DNA of 54,910 bases from Bradyrhizobium sp. AS23.2 (lineage in GTDB: Bacteria > Pseudomonadota > Alphaproteobacteria > Rhizobiales > Xanthobacteraceae): NCBI RefSeq assembly GCF_001908185.1, contig NZ_LGHM01000007.1, forward strand, positions 1 through 54,910, given 5' to 3'. The notes beneath the pieces are model-generated. The model was not told the origin of the DNA and made no database searches. It saw nothing but the letters and a program-made list of their open reading frames with translations. Shown piece by piece: positions 25,767 through 34,115 of this stretch (its first letter is position 1; each line of letters starts with the position of its first letter). The translations under genes were made by a program, and so were the position numbers.

Positions 25767-27065
25767 CTACTCCGCAGTTTCCGCCTGCAGCTTGTGCAAC
25801 CGGCCGGCCACGGCCCGCACCTTGCGTGGGGCGGCCCGCCAGATCGAGAGTGCCGACAAGCCGCTCATGACGATCGCGATGCCGAAGGCGAGCGTGTAGT
25901 CGCCGGCGCGATCGTAGAGGAGGCCGGTTACCCAGGGACCAGCCGCGCCGCCGGCCAGCGCCGCCAGCATGATCGTGCCGAAGATGCTGCCCTGGTGCCT
26001 GCCCTGGAAAATCTCGAAGACGACCGCGCCCATGATCGAGGTGAGGCCGTAGCCGAGCGCGCCCTGCGTGAACACCATCACGTAGACCAGCCACAGCGAG
26101 GGCTGGAACTTCAGCGCCATCAACGCCGCAAAGCAGATCGCAAAGCCGGCGCAACTGATCGCCCAGACCCACTCCCGCCCGATCCGGTCCGAGACATGAC
26201 CGAGCCATATCTGGCCGGGAATGCCGAGCAGGCTGACGATACCGAGCGCCCACACCGCAACGCTCGGGCTGAAGCCGATGTCGAGCAGGAATTTCGTTTG
26301 ATGCACCTGCACCGCGTACCAGATGTACAGGCCGCAGAAATAGCCGACCGCGATCCACCAGAAGCGCGCGGTTGCAATCGCCCGCCTCAGCGTCCAGTCG
26401 ATGCCGACCCAGACGGGATCGACGATGTTGGAGACAGGTCGTGCCGCACCCGCGGCCCGGGCGCCATCGCCATCCGGCTGCAGGCCGATATCCTCGGGGC
26501 GCTTGCGCAGGAACAAGTTGATCGGCGCCAGCACGATCAGGACGAGCAGACCCATCGCGGTGCAGGCGGTGCGCCAGCTGGTCTGCTCGATCAGGTGCTG
26601 CACCCATGGCAGCAGCGTCACCGAGCCGATGCCGACGCCGGCAAAGGCGATGCCGATGGCAAAGCCGCGCTTGCGGATGAACCAGTTTGGCAGGTACAGC
26701 GACTGGCCGGAGTAGCCGAGGCACACCGAGCCGGCGCCGACCATGACGCCGATGGTCACGTAGAGATGCCAGGGTTGGCTGGTGAGCGGGGCGAGCAGCA
26801 GCCCGCCGCCCATCAGCACGACGCCGAGCTCCATCACCGCGCGGGGACCTGCGCGGTCCATCAGGCGACCGATCAGCGGGCTGACGAAACCCGACACCAC
26901 GAAGCCGAAGGAGAAGGCGCCCGCGGTGATGCCGCGCTCCCAGCCGAATTCAGAGATGATCGGCGGAAAGAACAGCGAGAAGGCGGTGCGCGCGTTGACG
27001 CCGATGGCCATGGTGACAAAAGTCACGGCGACCACGACCCAGCCGTAAAAGAACGGAAGCCGCAT
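25767..27065 (-). CDS. MFS transporter
   Basis: The 432-residue protein has about 12 membrane helices and a central cytoplasmic loop (LRKRPEDIGLQPDGDGARAAG). The motif A region is SPLIGRLMDRAGPRAVMELG after helix 2, with a second copy in the C-half (GHVSDRIGREWVW). The overall pattern resembles monocarboxylate or oxalate/formate-type MFS porters. It stands alone, with no catabolic partner, so the substrate is not assignable. ATG 27065 begins MRLPFFYGWVVVAVTF, a usual N-terminus in this subfamily. Confidence 0.92.
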   Translation of the reverse strand: MRLPFFYGWVVVAVTFVTMAIGVNARTAFSLFFPPIISEFGWERGITAGAFSFGFVVSGFVSPLIGRLMDRAGPRAVMELGVVLMGGGLLLAPLTSQPWHLYVTIGVMVGAGSVCLGYSGQSLYLPNWFIRKRGFAIGIAFAGVGIGSVTLLPWVQHLIEQTSWRTACTAMGLLVLIVLAPINLFLRKRPEDIGLQPDGDGARAAGAARPVSNIVDPVWVGIDWTLRRAIATARFWWIAVGYFCGLYIWYAVQVHQTKFLLDIGFSPSVAVWALGIVSLLGIPGQIWLGHVSDRIGREWVWAISCAGFAICFAALMALKFQPSLWLVYVMVFTQGALGYGLTSIMGAVVFEIFQGRHQGSIFGTIMLAALAGGAAGPWVTGLLYDRAGDYTLAFGIAIVMSGLSALSIWRAAPRKVRAVAGRLHKLQAETAE

Positions 27066-27153
27066 GTTGTGCCTATTTCATCCCTGGACGGTCCTACCGA
27101 CCATCCGGGGATGCCTGGGTCAAGCGATTTTCACGCATGCCCCTCGGGCGTGC

Positions 27154-29589
27154 TCAGGCGGCGTCGAGCTGCGAAGGTTGGACCGGAGCATCAAATTCGA
27201 TCCGGGCGACCAGCTGCGGACGCCCGAACAGATAACCCTGCGCAAAATTGACGCCGAGCGCCTTCAACGCCTCGAACTCCTCGAACGTCTCGACCCCTTC
27301 GGCGGTGACCGACATGTCCAGCCCGCGCGCCAGCGTGACGATCGCGGCGATGATGGCAGAGCTGCGCGGCTGATGCGTGAGGTTGCGGATGAAGCACTTG
27401 TCGATCTTGATCTTGTCGAACGGGAACGCGGTCAGATAGCTGAGCGACGAGTAGCCGGTGCCGAAATCGTCGAGCGCGAGCTCGATGCCGACGCTCTTGA
27501 GCCGCTCCATGAAGGCGTGGTTCTCGACCCCGCGTTCCAGCAGAACGGATTCCGTGATCTCGATCTCCAGCCGCTGCGGCGGCAGGCCGGAATCCGCGAG
27601 CGCCGCGCAGATCATCCCGAACAGCTCGGCTTCCTTGAACTGGATCGGCGACAGGTTCACGGCGACCATCAGATCGGAAGGCCAGGTCGCCGCATCCGCG
27701 CAGGCGCGCCGCAGCACGAATTCGCCGAGCGGCACGATCAGCCCGGTCTCCTCCGCGAGCGGAATGAACTGGTCCGGCGGAATCAATCCGCGCGTCGGAT
27801 GCCTCCAGCGCACCAGTGCCTCGAAACCGCGCCGCGCGCCGCTGTTGGCATCGACGAACGGCTGATAGTGCACTTCGAGCTGGCACCGCGCGATGGCGTC
27901 GCGCAGATCGCCTTCCAGCGTGCTGCGCGCCTCGAGCTCGGCCGACATCGCCTCATCGTAGACGGTGAAGCAGTCGCGGCCCGCCGATTTCGAGCGATAG
28001 AGCGCAAGGTCGGCCTTCCTCAGCAACTGCTCCTGGTCGCTGCCGTGATCCGGTGCGATCGCGATGCCGATGCTGGTGCCGATTTCGACGCGATGTCCGG
28101 GCAGCAGAAACGGTTCGGCCACGAGCCTGGCGATGCGTCCGGCCAGTTCGGTTGCGCAGGCCCGCTGATCCTCGCAGCCCTCAAGGATGATGGCGAACTC
28201 GTCGCCGCCGAGCCGCGCCAGCACGTCGGTGGCGCGCAGCGCCGATTTCAGCCGCTGCGCCACCTGGCGCAGCAGCACATCGCCGGCGCCGTGGCCGAGG
28301 GAGTCGTTGACGTTCTTGAAGCGGTCGAGATCGAGTATCAGAATCGAGAACGTCGAACCGCTCGCCTTCAGCGCTTTGTTCATCTCGTCGAGCCGCGCGA
28401 GGAAGAAGGCGCGGTTCGGCAGCCCGGTCAGGATATCGGTCTGGGCGAGCTCGAGCACCCGGCGGTTCGCCAGTGACAAGCGCCGCGAACTGCGGCTGGC
28501 GAGCATGAGATAGGTTGCAAGCGACAGGGTCAGCAGCATGCCGACGATGAGGACAGCGGCGGAGCGATCGTAGGCGGTCTCCAGCGAACCGCCGGCGGTC
28601 GGCATGGCGCGCACCTGCCAGTCGGTGTCGCCGATCTTGAGACTGCCCGACCAGTGCAGCGCCCGCGCGACGTCCCGCATCGACTGCGGCGCCGTAGCCG
28701 CCGACGAATAATCCGGCAGGGCTTCCGCCAGGCTGACGATCTGCCCCGTGAAAGGCGGATAGACGTTCACACTGACCGCAGGACTTGCTCCGGTCGTCAC
28801 GCGAATGGACTGGATCAGCAGCGGAAGGTCGAAGACGCCGACGACGAAGCCGGCGAGATTGCGACGCCGGTCCGCGACCGTGTCGCGCGACGTCCCCTTG
28901 GCGTAGACAGGAAGGGCAACGAGGACGTCGGGCAGCCGGCTGCCTTCCTTGGGTTCGTAGAGGTGCATGCGGAGGGAAGCGACGCGGTCGTTGTCGCGCG
29001 CGCGCTCCAGGACCGTGCGGCGTTCCGGAACGCTCGCGTAGTCCATACCGTAAACCGGCGACGTCTTCGGCTGGGTCGAGTAGAACACCGGATAATACTC
29101 GTCGCTCTGCGGCGCGACCGCGAAGGCATCGCCCATGAGCGACTTGACGCGATAGCCGGACACGCCGTCCGTGATCGCCGCGGCCTCGTATTTGGCGCGC
29201 TCCTCGCGGTTCACCCGCGGCAGCCAGGCGATGCGCAGCATGCCGGGATGGCGCTCGAACAGCCGGGCGCTGAAGGTCTCGAATTCGCTGCGGGTGATTG
29301 CCTCGTTGGTCGATTCGAACAGCGTGCGCAGCGCAACCAGCCTGCTGATGTACTCGCTCATGCCGTTCTGCATGACGATCGCTTCGGTTTCGGCCGCGTT
29401 CTCGAATTCGATCCTGTTGACGCGGTCTTCCCATCGCGCAACAGCGGCCGCGCCCACGAGCGAGAACAGAAGCCCGACGCCGGCCGCGACGAGCGCAGGA
29501 CGATAGAGCCCAAGCAGCGGCGAGGCACGCCACCATCCGGCCATGCGCTTCCGATCGTTTTGATCGCGATCGCCCATCTTGATCTGCAC
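27154..29589 (-). CDS. CHASE-GGDEF-EAL c-di-GMP turnover protein
   Basis: The 811-residue protein has an N-terminal membrane helix (about 30-52), a periplasmic CHASE sensor (about 80-300, FERHPGMLRIAWLPRV) and a second helix (about 340-365). A GGDEF domain with an intact GGDEF motif (461-465) and an EAL domain with EAL at 590-592 (GFEALVRW) follow. Other phosphodiesterase signature residues are present (LEIEITES, ALDDFGTGYSSL). Both enzyme halves look intact, so it could make and break c-di-GMP; the dominant activity cannot be told. The start is GTG 29589 with GAGGGG before it; ATG 29577 is an alternative. No partner gene is adjacent. Confidence 0.93.
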   Translation of the reverse strand: MQIKMGDRDQNDRKRMAGWWRASPLLGLYRPALVAAGVGLLFSLVGAAAVARWEDRVNRIEFENAAETEAIVMQNGMSEYISRLVALRTLFESTNEAITRSEFETFSARLFERHPGMLRIAWLPRVNREERAKYEAAAITDGVSGYRVKSLMGDAFAVAPQSDEYYPVFYSTQPKTSPVYGMDYASVPERRTVLERARDNDRVASLRMHLYEPKEGSRLPDVLVALPVYAKGTSRDTVADRRRNLAGFVVGVFDLPLLIQSIRVTTGASPAVSVNVYPPFTGQIVSLAEALPDYSSAATAPQSMRDVARALHWSGSLKIGDTDWQVRAMPTAGGSLETAYDRSAAVLIVGMLLTLSLATYLMLASRSSRRLSLANRRVLELAQTDILTGLPNRAFFLARLDEMNKALKASGSTFSILILDLDRFKNVNDSLGHGAGDVLLRQVAQRLKSALRATDVLARLGGDEFAIILEGCEDQRACATELAGRIARLVAEPFLLPGHRVEIGTSIGIAIAPDHGSDQEQLLRKADLALYRSKSAGRDCFTVYDEAMSAELEARSTLEGDLRDAIARCQLEVHYQPFVDANSGARRGFEALVRWRHPTRGLIPPDQFIPLAEETGLIVPLGEFVLRRACADAATWPSDLMVAVNLSPIQFKEAELFGMICAALADSGLPPQRLEIEITESVLLERGVENHAFMERLKSVGIELALDDFGTGYSSLSYLTAFPFDKIKIDKCFIRNLTHQPRSSAIIAAIVTLARGLDMSVTAEGVETFEEFEALKALGVNFAQGYLFGRPQLVARIEFDAPVQPSQLDAA

Positions 29590-29816
29590 GTCCCCTCGCC
29601 CCGGCGCCCCGAACTTCTGGTTGAGCCGCCGTAACTTCTATCGGACAAGGAACGGGGTTAAGAACTGCACAATTTCGGAACCGGGTTATTCCGCATTACG
29701 CGGCGTAGTTAACGATTGACCCGCAAATTGCGGCACTCCGGCAATAGGTTGCAGGTTTCTCCCAGGAGTTTTACGGACCTCCGGAGGGACGGGACGTTCA
29801 GAGCTGTCGACCGGCT

Positions 29817-30794
29817 TCAGGGCCGCCGTGTCCAGCGCTCGGCATTGACGGCGCCGTGGGGGACCTCGCCTTTGACGATCGCTTCCACCTGCCGCACGGT
29901 TTCCAGCGACTGATATTCGATCGCCTGCGGCGTCAGCCCGCCGACATGCGGCGTCGCCACGACGTTGGGAAGCTTCGCCAGCTCCGGCGTCGGCATCTGG
30001 TCCGGTGCGCGGCCGACATCCATGGCAGCGCCGGCGATGCGATTCTCGATCAGCGCCTTGGCGAGCGCCGCCTCGTCGACGAGATTGCCGCGCGAGAGAT
30101 TGATGAAGACGGCATGCCTCTGCATCCGCGCCAGCGCCGCCTCGCCGATCAGGTTCTCGGTCTGCTCGTTGGCCACCGCAAGGCAGACGACATAGTCCGA
30201 TGCGGCGAGAAGCTCGTCGAGACTGACCTGCCTGATGCCGGCATCGCCGACGGTCGCGAAGGGATCGGAGACCAGCACCTCCATGCGCAGCACCTTGGCG
30301 ACCTCGGCGAGATAACGCCCGATGCTGCCATAGCCGATGATGCCGATCCGGCTGCCGGCGAGCTGGCGGCCCATCCGCGCTTCGGGCTTGCGGCCGGCCT
30401 GGTAGTCCGCCGTCGTCCGCGATACGCCGCGGGAGAGATCGACCATGAAGCCGAGCGCGAGTTCGGCGACGGCCTGCACGAAGCCGGGACCGGCGCGGGT
30501 CACGAGCACGCCGGCGCTCGAGGCCGCATCGACATTGACGTTGCGGATGTCGACGGCGCAGCGGACGAAGGCGCGCAGGCGCGGCAGTTGCGCAAAGATC
30601 TCGTCGCGTCCCTCGGTCATGCGATCGGCGACGATGATGTCCGCATCCTGCGCCGCCTGCACGAGGCCCGCCGCGTCGAGCGGCTGATCGCCCTCGTGCA
30701 GGATCACCTCGGCGGCCGCGCGCAGACCGTCCAGGCTGCGATCACCGTAGTAGTTCCGGCGCATCTCCGGGGTGTGAGCGAGCAGGACCTTCAC
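29817..30794 (-). CDS. D-isomer-specific 2-hydroxyacid dehydrogenase
   Basis: The 325-residue protein has a Rossmann NAD(P)-binding motif GIIGYGSIGRYLAEVAKVL (about 148-166), the catalytic arginine region INLSRGNLVDE, and a catalytic histidine in NVVATPHVGGL. The usual DVFExEP segment with the catalytic glutamate is replaced by DVGRAPDQMP. The expected reaction is reversible 2-hydroxyacid to 2-ketoacid with NAD(P). GTG 30794 has GAAGGAGTG before it. It is the third gene of a TRAP operon, 12 bp after dctQM, suggesting that it oxidises the imported substrate, which would then be a 2-hydroxyacid. Confidence 0.9.
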   Translation of the reverse strand: MKVLLAHTPEMRRNYYGDRSLDGLRAAAEVILHEGDQPLDAAGLVQAAQDADIIVADRMTEGRDEIFAQLPRLRAFVRCAVDIRNVNVDAASSAGVLVTRAGPGFVQAVAELALGFMVDLSRGVSRTTADYQAGRKPEARMGRQLAGSRIGIIGYGSIGRYLAEVAKVLRMEVLVSDPFATVGDAGIRQVSLDELLAASDYVVCLAVANEQTENLIGEAALARMQRHAVFINLSRGNLVDEAALAKALIENRIAGAAMDVGRAPDQMPTPELAKLPNVVATPHVGGLTPQAIEYQSLETVRQVEAIVKGEVPHGAVNAERWTRRP

Positions 30795-30806
30795 GGCAGC
30801 ACTCCT

Positions 30807-32660
30807 TCAATAGCCGAACGCGCGCGGCAGCGCCGTCGAGAGCCACGGCACGAAGGCGATGACGAGCAGGCAGAGGAACAAGAGGCCAAGATAACCCATG
30901 ATCGGCTTCACCGTCTGCTCGATCGGCACGTTGCCGATCAGGCAGGCGCCGTAGAGTCCGAGCCCGAGCGGCGGCGCGAACAGGCCGATGCCCATCGCGA
31001 TGACCAGCACCACGCCGAAATGCAGGGGATCGACACCGAGCTGCACCGCCACCGGCAGCAGCAGCGGCCCGAAGATGATCAGCGCGGCCGCGCCCTCGAG
31101 CACCGAGCCCATCACGATCAGCACGGCGATCGCGAGCAGGACGAACAGCCAGACGCCGCTGGTCTTGGACAATCCGAGCATGAAATCGCCGACGGCATGC
31201 GGTATCTGCTGCAAGGTCAGCGTGAACGCCAGCGACTGCGCGGCGGCGACGATGAACAGCACGAGCCCCGCGCGCGTTGCCGCCTGGATAAAGCTGTGCG
31301 CGGCCGATCTGAAGCTGAGCTCGCGGAACACCACGCTGCCGACCACGAGCGCATAGGCCACGGCGAAGGCCGAGATCTCGGTCGCGGTGGCAAAGCCGCT
31401 CTTGAAGCCGAAGAAGATCATGAAGATCAGGCCGAACGAGGCGATCGCCCCGCTCCACAAGCCCGACACCGGCATCTGCGGCTCGACGTCCTCGGCATCA
31501 GCCGGGCGCTTGCCGAAGATGATGGAGACGGCGATCAGGACCGCCGCCATCAGCGCCGCCGGCAGCAGGCCGGCGACAAACAGGCCGCCGATCGACAGGT
31601 TCGCCACGAAACCGAGGATGATCAGGTTGATGCAGGGCGGAATGGTTTCCGCCATCACCGCGGACGCCGCGAGCAGCGCCACCGCGCCGCCCGGGTTCTG
31701 CTTCGAGCGGCGCGCCGCCGGGATCAACACGGAGCCAACCGCGGCGACATCGGCCATCTTCGAGCCCGAGATGCCGGAGAACAGCACCATCGAGGCCACC
31801 ATCACGACGTTCAGGCCGCCGCGCATGCGCCCCACGGCGCGCTGCAACAGCTCGATCAACCGCACCGACATGCCGTTGGCTTCCATGAGGTAGCCGACGA
31901 GGATGAAGAAGGGGATCGCGAGCAGCACGAAATTGTCGATGCCGCGCGCCATTTGCTGCGCGAAGATGACGCCGGGCAGCGCGCCCTCGACCCAGATGAA
32001 GATCAGCGCGGCCAGCGCCAGCGCGAAGCCGATCGGCAATCCGCCGAACAGCGTTGCGAAGAAGCCGATCAGCATCAGCGTGCCCGCAGACGGCGCAGAG
32101 GACGGCGACAGATAGTCCCAGGCAAGATAGAGGCCGGTGACGATCACGATCGCGACGAGACCCCTGACGATATCAGGAAGCGGCCTTGCGCAGAGATGGT
32201 CGATCGCGAACACCGTCATGAACAGCGCGCCGATGCCCATCGGGTAGAAGGTCAGCTCCAGCGGCAGGCCCGATCCAGTGGTCTGGCCTGATGTCAGCGA
32301 GCCGAGCTTGATGGCATTGTAGGCAACATAGCCGGAGATCAGCACGATCAGGAGCGCGCTGGCGGCATCGACCAGCGTGCGCAGCCGCACCGGCAACAGG
32401 TCGCGGAAGAAGGACACGCCGACATTCTCGCCGCGCGCGAGCGCGCTCGCCGCACCGAAGAAGGCCGAGCCGACCATCAGGCCGCGCGCGACGTCGTCCG
32501 ACCATTCCACCGGAGCGTTGAAGAAAAAACGCAGCAGCACGGAAGCGCACACCACCACGAGATCCGCGGCCAGCAGGATGGCCGCGATCGCGTCGCTGCA
32601 GCGAAGCAGTAGCGTAGTGCTTCCGTGGCGGCCGCCCGAGAGGGACGCGGCGCCTGTCAT
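30807..32660 (-). CDS. TRAP transporter fused small/large permease (DctQ-DctM)
   Basis: The 617-residue protein joins two TRAP subunits. Residues 1-170 are DctQ-like with four helices (SDDVARGLMVGSAFFGAA, ARGENVGVSF). Residues 190-617 are DctM-like with 12 helices (FGGLPIGFALALAALIF, FFILVGYLMEANGMSVRLIEL, VLFSGISGSKMADVAAVGSV). Together they import organic acids using a sodium gradient and a periplasmic receptor. The receptor gene lies 7 bp upstream and a 2-hydroxyacid dehydrogenase 12 bp downstream. Fused DctQM proteins are a known TRAP variant. Confidence 0.93.
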   Translation of the reverse strand: MTGAASLSGGRHGSTTLLLRCSDAIAAILLAADLVVVCASVLLRFFFNAPVEWSDDVARGLMVGSAFFGAASALARGENVGVSFFRDLLPVRLRTLVDAASALLIVLISGYVAYNAIKLGSLTSGQTTGSGLPLELTFYPMGIGALFMTVFAIDHLCARPLPDIVRGLVAIVIVTGLYLAWDYLSPSSAPSAGTLMLIGFFATLFGGLPIGFALALAALIFIWVEGALPGVIFAQQMARGIDNFVLLAIPFFILVGYLMEANGMSVRLIELLQRAVGRMRGGLNVVMVASMVLFSGISGSKMADVAAVGSVLIPAARRSKQNPGGAVALLAASAVMAETIPPCINLIILGFVANLSIGGLFVAGLLPAALMAAVLIAVSIIFGKRPADAEDVEPQMPVSGLWSGAIASFGLIFMIFFGFKSGFATATEISAFAVAYALVVGSVVFRELSFRSAAHSFIQAATRAGLVLFIVAAAQSLAFTLTLQQIPHAVGDFMLGLSKTSGVWLFVLLAIAVLIVMGSVLEGAAALIIFGPLLLPVAVQLGVDPLHFGVVLVIAMGIGLFAPPLGLGLYGACLIGNVPIEQTVKPIMGYLGLLFLCLLVIAFVPWLSTALPRAFGY

Positions 32661-32667
32661 CGGTACC

Positions 32668-33699
32668 TCAGGCTTGAGTCGCGCGGATGATGTCGATTAC
32701 GGCCTTAGATTCCGGCCGTGCCTTGATGAAGTTCTCGGTCTGCGGCGCCACGCGCTTCTTGAACGCCTCGCGGTCGCATTCGGCCACCGTCACGCCCTTC
32801 TCGGTCAAAGCCGACAGCGCCTCCTTCTCGACCGCAAGCCCATGGGCCCGCGTGTCCGCCGCGGCCTTCTTCGCGGCATCGAGAAAGCCCTCGCGCAGCT
32901 TCGGATCCATGCGGTTATAGGTCATGTCGCTGAAGTAGATCGCGAGCGGCGAGAAATTGTGCTGCGTCAGCGCATAGTATTTTGCCGTTTCGAAGAACTT
33001 GCTGGCAAGGATCGTCGGCGGATCGTGCTCCAGCCCATCCAGCACGCCGGCCTGCAACGCTGTGTAGATTTCGCCGAACGCAAGCGGCGTCGCAGCCGCT
33101 CCCATCAACCGCAAGCATTCCGTGATGACGGGATTTGGCAGGGTGCGGATCTTGAGGCCGGCGAGATCCTCCGGCGTCTTCACCGGCTTCTTCGCAAGTA
33201 CGCTGCGCGAGCCGAAATTATAGGCCCAGGCGATAATGCGGATGTTGCTGCCCTTGAGCAGCGCGTCCTCGATCGGCTTGGCCGCGCCGGCGTCGAACGC
33301 CTTGGTCTGCTGCGGGAAACTCGAGAAGAGAAAACCGAGGTCGTAGGTACCGACCAGCGGTACCAGATTGGCCGAGATCGACGAGCCCGATACCATGAGA
33401 TCGATGACGCCGAGCTTGACCGAGTTGATGACGTCGATCTCCTGGCCGAGCTGGTTGTCGGGGAAGAAGGCGACCTCGACCTGCTCGCCGAGCCCATTCG
33501 CTTTCAGGTTCTTGACGAGGTTGTCGTAGTAGACGCGGCCGTTGGCGAATTTAGGATCGTTCGGCAGCGAGGAGGAGCATTTCAGCTTCGTCGTCGCCGC
33601 TTCAGCACGGCCGATGATCGCGGGAGAGAGCACGAGGCCGGCGGTCACCGCCGTCGACGATTTGATGAACGTGCGACGGTTCACAGGCACGATGGTCAT
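32668..33699 (-). CDS. TRAP transporter solute receptor, DctP family
   Basis: The protein has 343 residues from ATG 33699 (MTIVPVNRRTFIKSSTAVTA), preceded by GGGGAGAG. The N-terminus is a twin-arginine signal (NRRTFIK) with likely cleavage after GRAEA. The mature DctP fold includes LKCSSSLPNDPKFANG, VEVAFFPDNQLGQEIDVINS, PEDLAGLKIRTLPNPV with the conserved carboxylate-binding arginine, and LQAGVLDGLEHDPPTI. It should bind an organic acid in the periplasm and pass it to the fused DctQM. First gene of the three-gene operon. A 50-residue longer form is rejected because the Tat signal would be internal. Confidence 0.93.
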   Translation of the reverse strand: MTIVPVNRRTFIKSSTAVTAGLVLSPAIIGRAEAATTKLKCSSSLPNDPKFANGRVYYDNLVKNLKANGLGEQVEVAFFPDNQLGQEIDVINSVKLGVIDLMVSGSSISANLVPLVGTYDLGFLFSSFPQQTKAFDAGAAKPIEDALLKGSNIRIIAWAYNFGSRSVLAKKPVKTPEDLAGLKIRTLPNPVITECLRLMGAAATPLAFGEIYTALQAGVLDGLEHDPPTILASKFFETAKYYALTQHNFSPLAIYFSDMTYNRMDPKLREGFLDAAKKAAADTRAHGLAVEKEALSALTEKGVTVAECDREAFKKRVAPQTENFIKARPESKAVIDIIRATQA

Positions 33700-34115
33700 G
33701 AATCTCTCCCCAGGCGTTTTTGTTTGTTGTCGCGAACTGTTGCGCGGACTGTATGGCCAAAGCGACAGGGCAGGCAAGGGTTGCGGCCAGCTGTCACGAA
33801 GCGGCGCGCGGCGAATGGCGATGGCATGGACGCCGTACGTGGCAGCCATGATTTTCCTGGAATTTTCGATGAGGATCGGCTTGCGGCCTTATGTGCGAGA
33901 GGACGCTTCCACGCATCAGCAAGCATCGATCCAATTGGCGCATGGATCAATGCGCAATTCACATGGATGGCGGCAGAACGATGCGCCGCCGGCTCCGGCA
34001 GACCCCCTGCCCCATTTTGCCGCAGCTCGCAGCGTGATCCAGTGCACAGACAGATGCGTAGCGGCGACCTAGAAAAGCTGACATCATCGCATGCATTGCC
34101 GATGGAGGTGACACC
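33700..34115. other. 416-bp divergent spacer, no gene seen
   Basis: It separates the TRAP operon from the caspase-like gene and presumably holds both promoters. No convincing promoter, operator or small gene was recognised. Confidence 0.4.

Noticed and set aside
25716..28476. Two long plus-strand open frames
   Set aside because: Antisense to the MFS transporter and the GGDEF-EAL gene. Composition is repetitive and lacks any recognisable protein.
29856..32291. Long plus-strand open frame (811 codons)
   Set aside because: Antisense to the TRAP permease and dehydrogenase genes, with His/Arg/Asp-rich low-complexity composition. A shadow.
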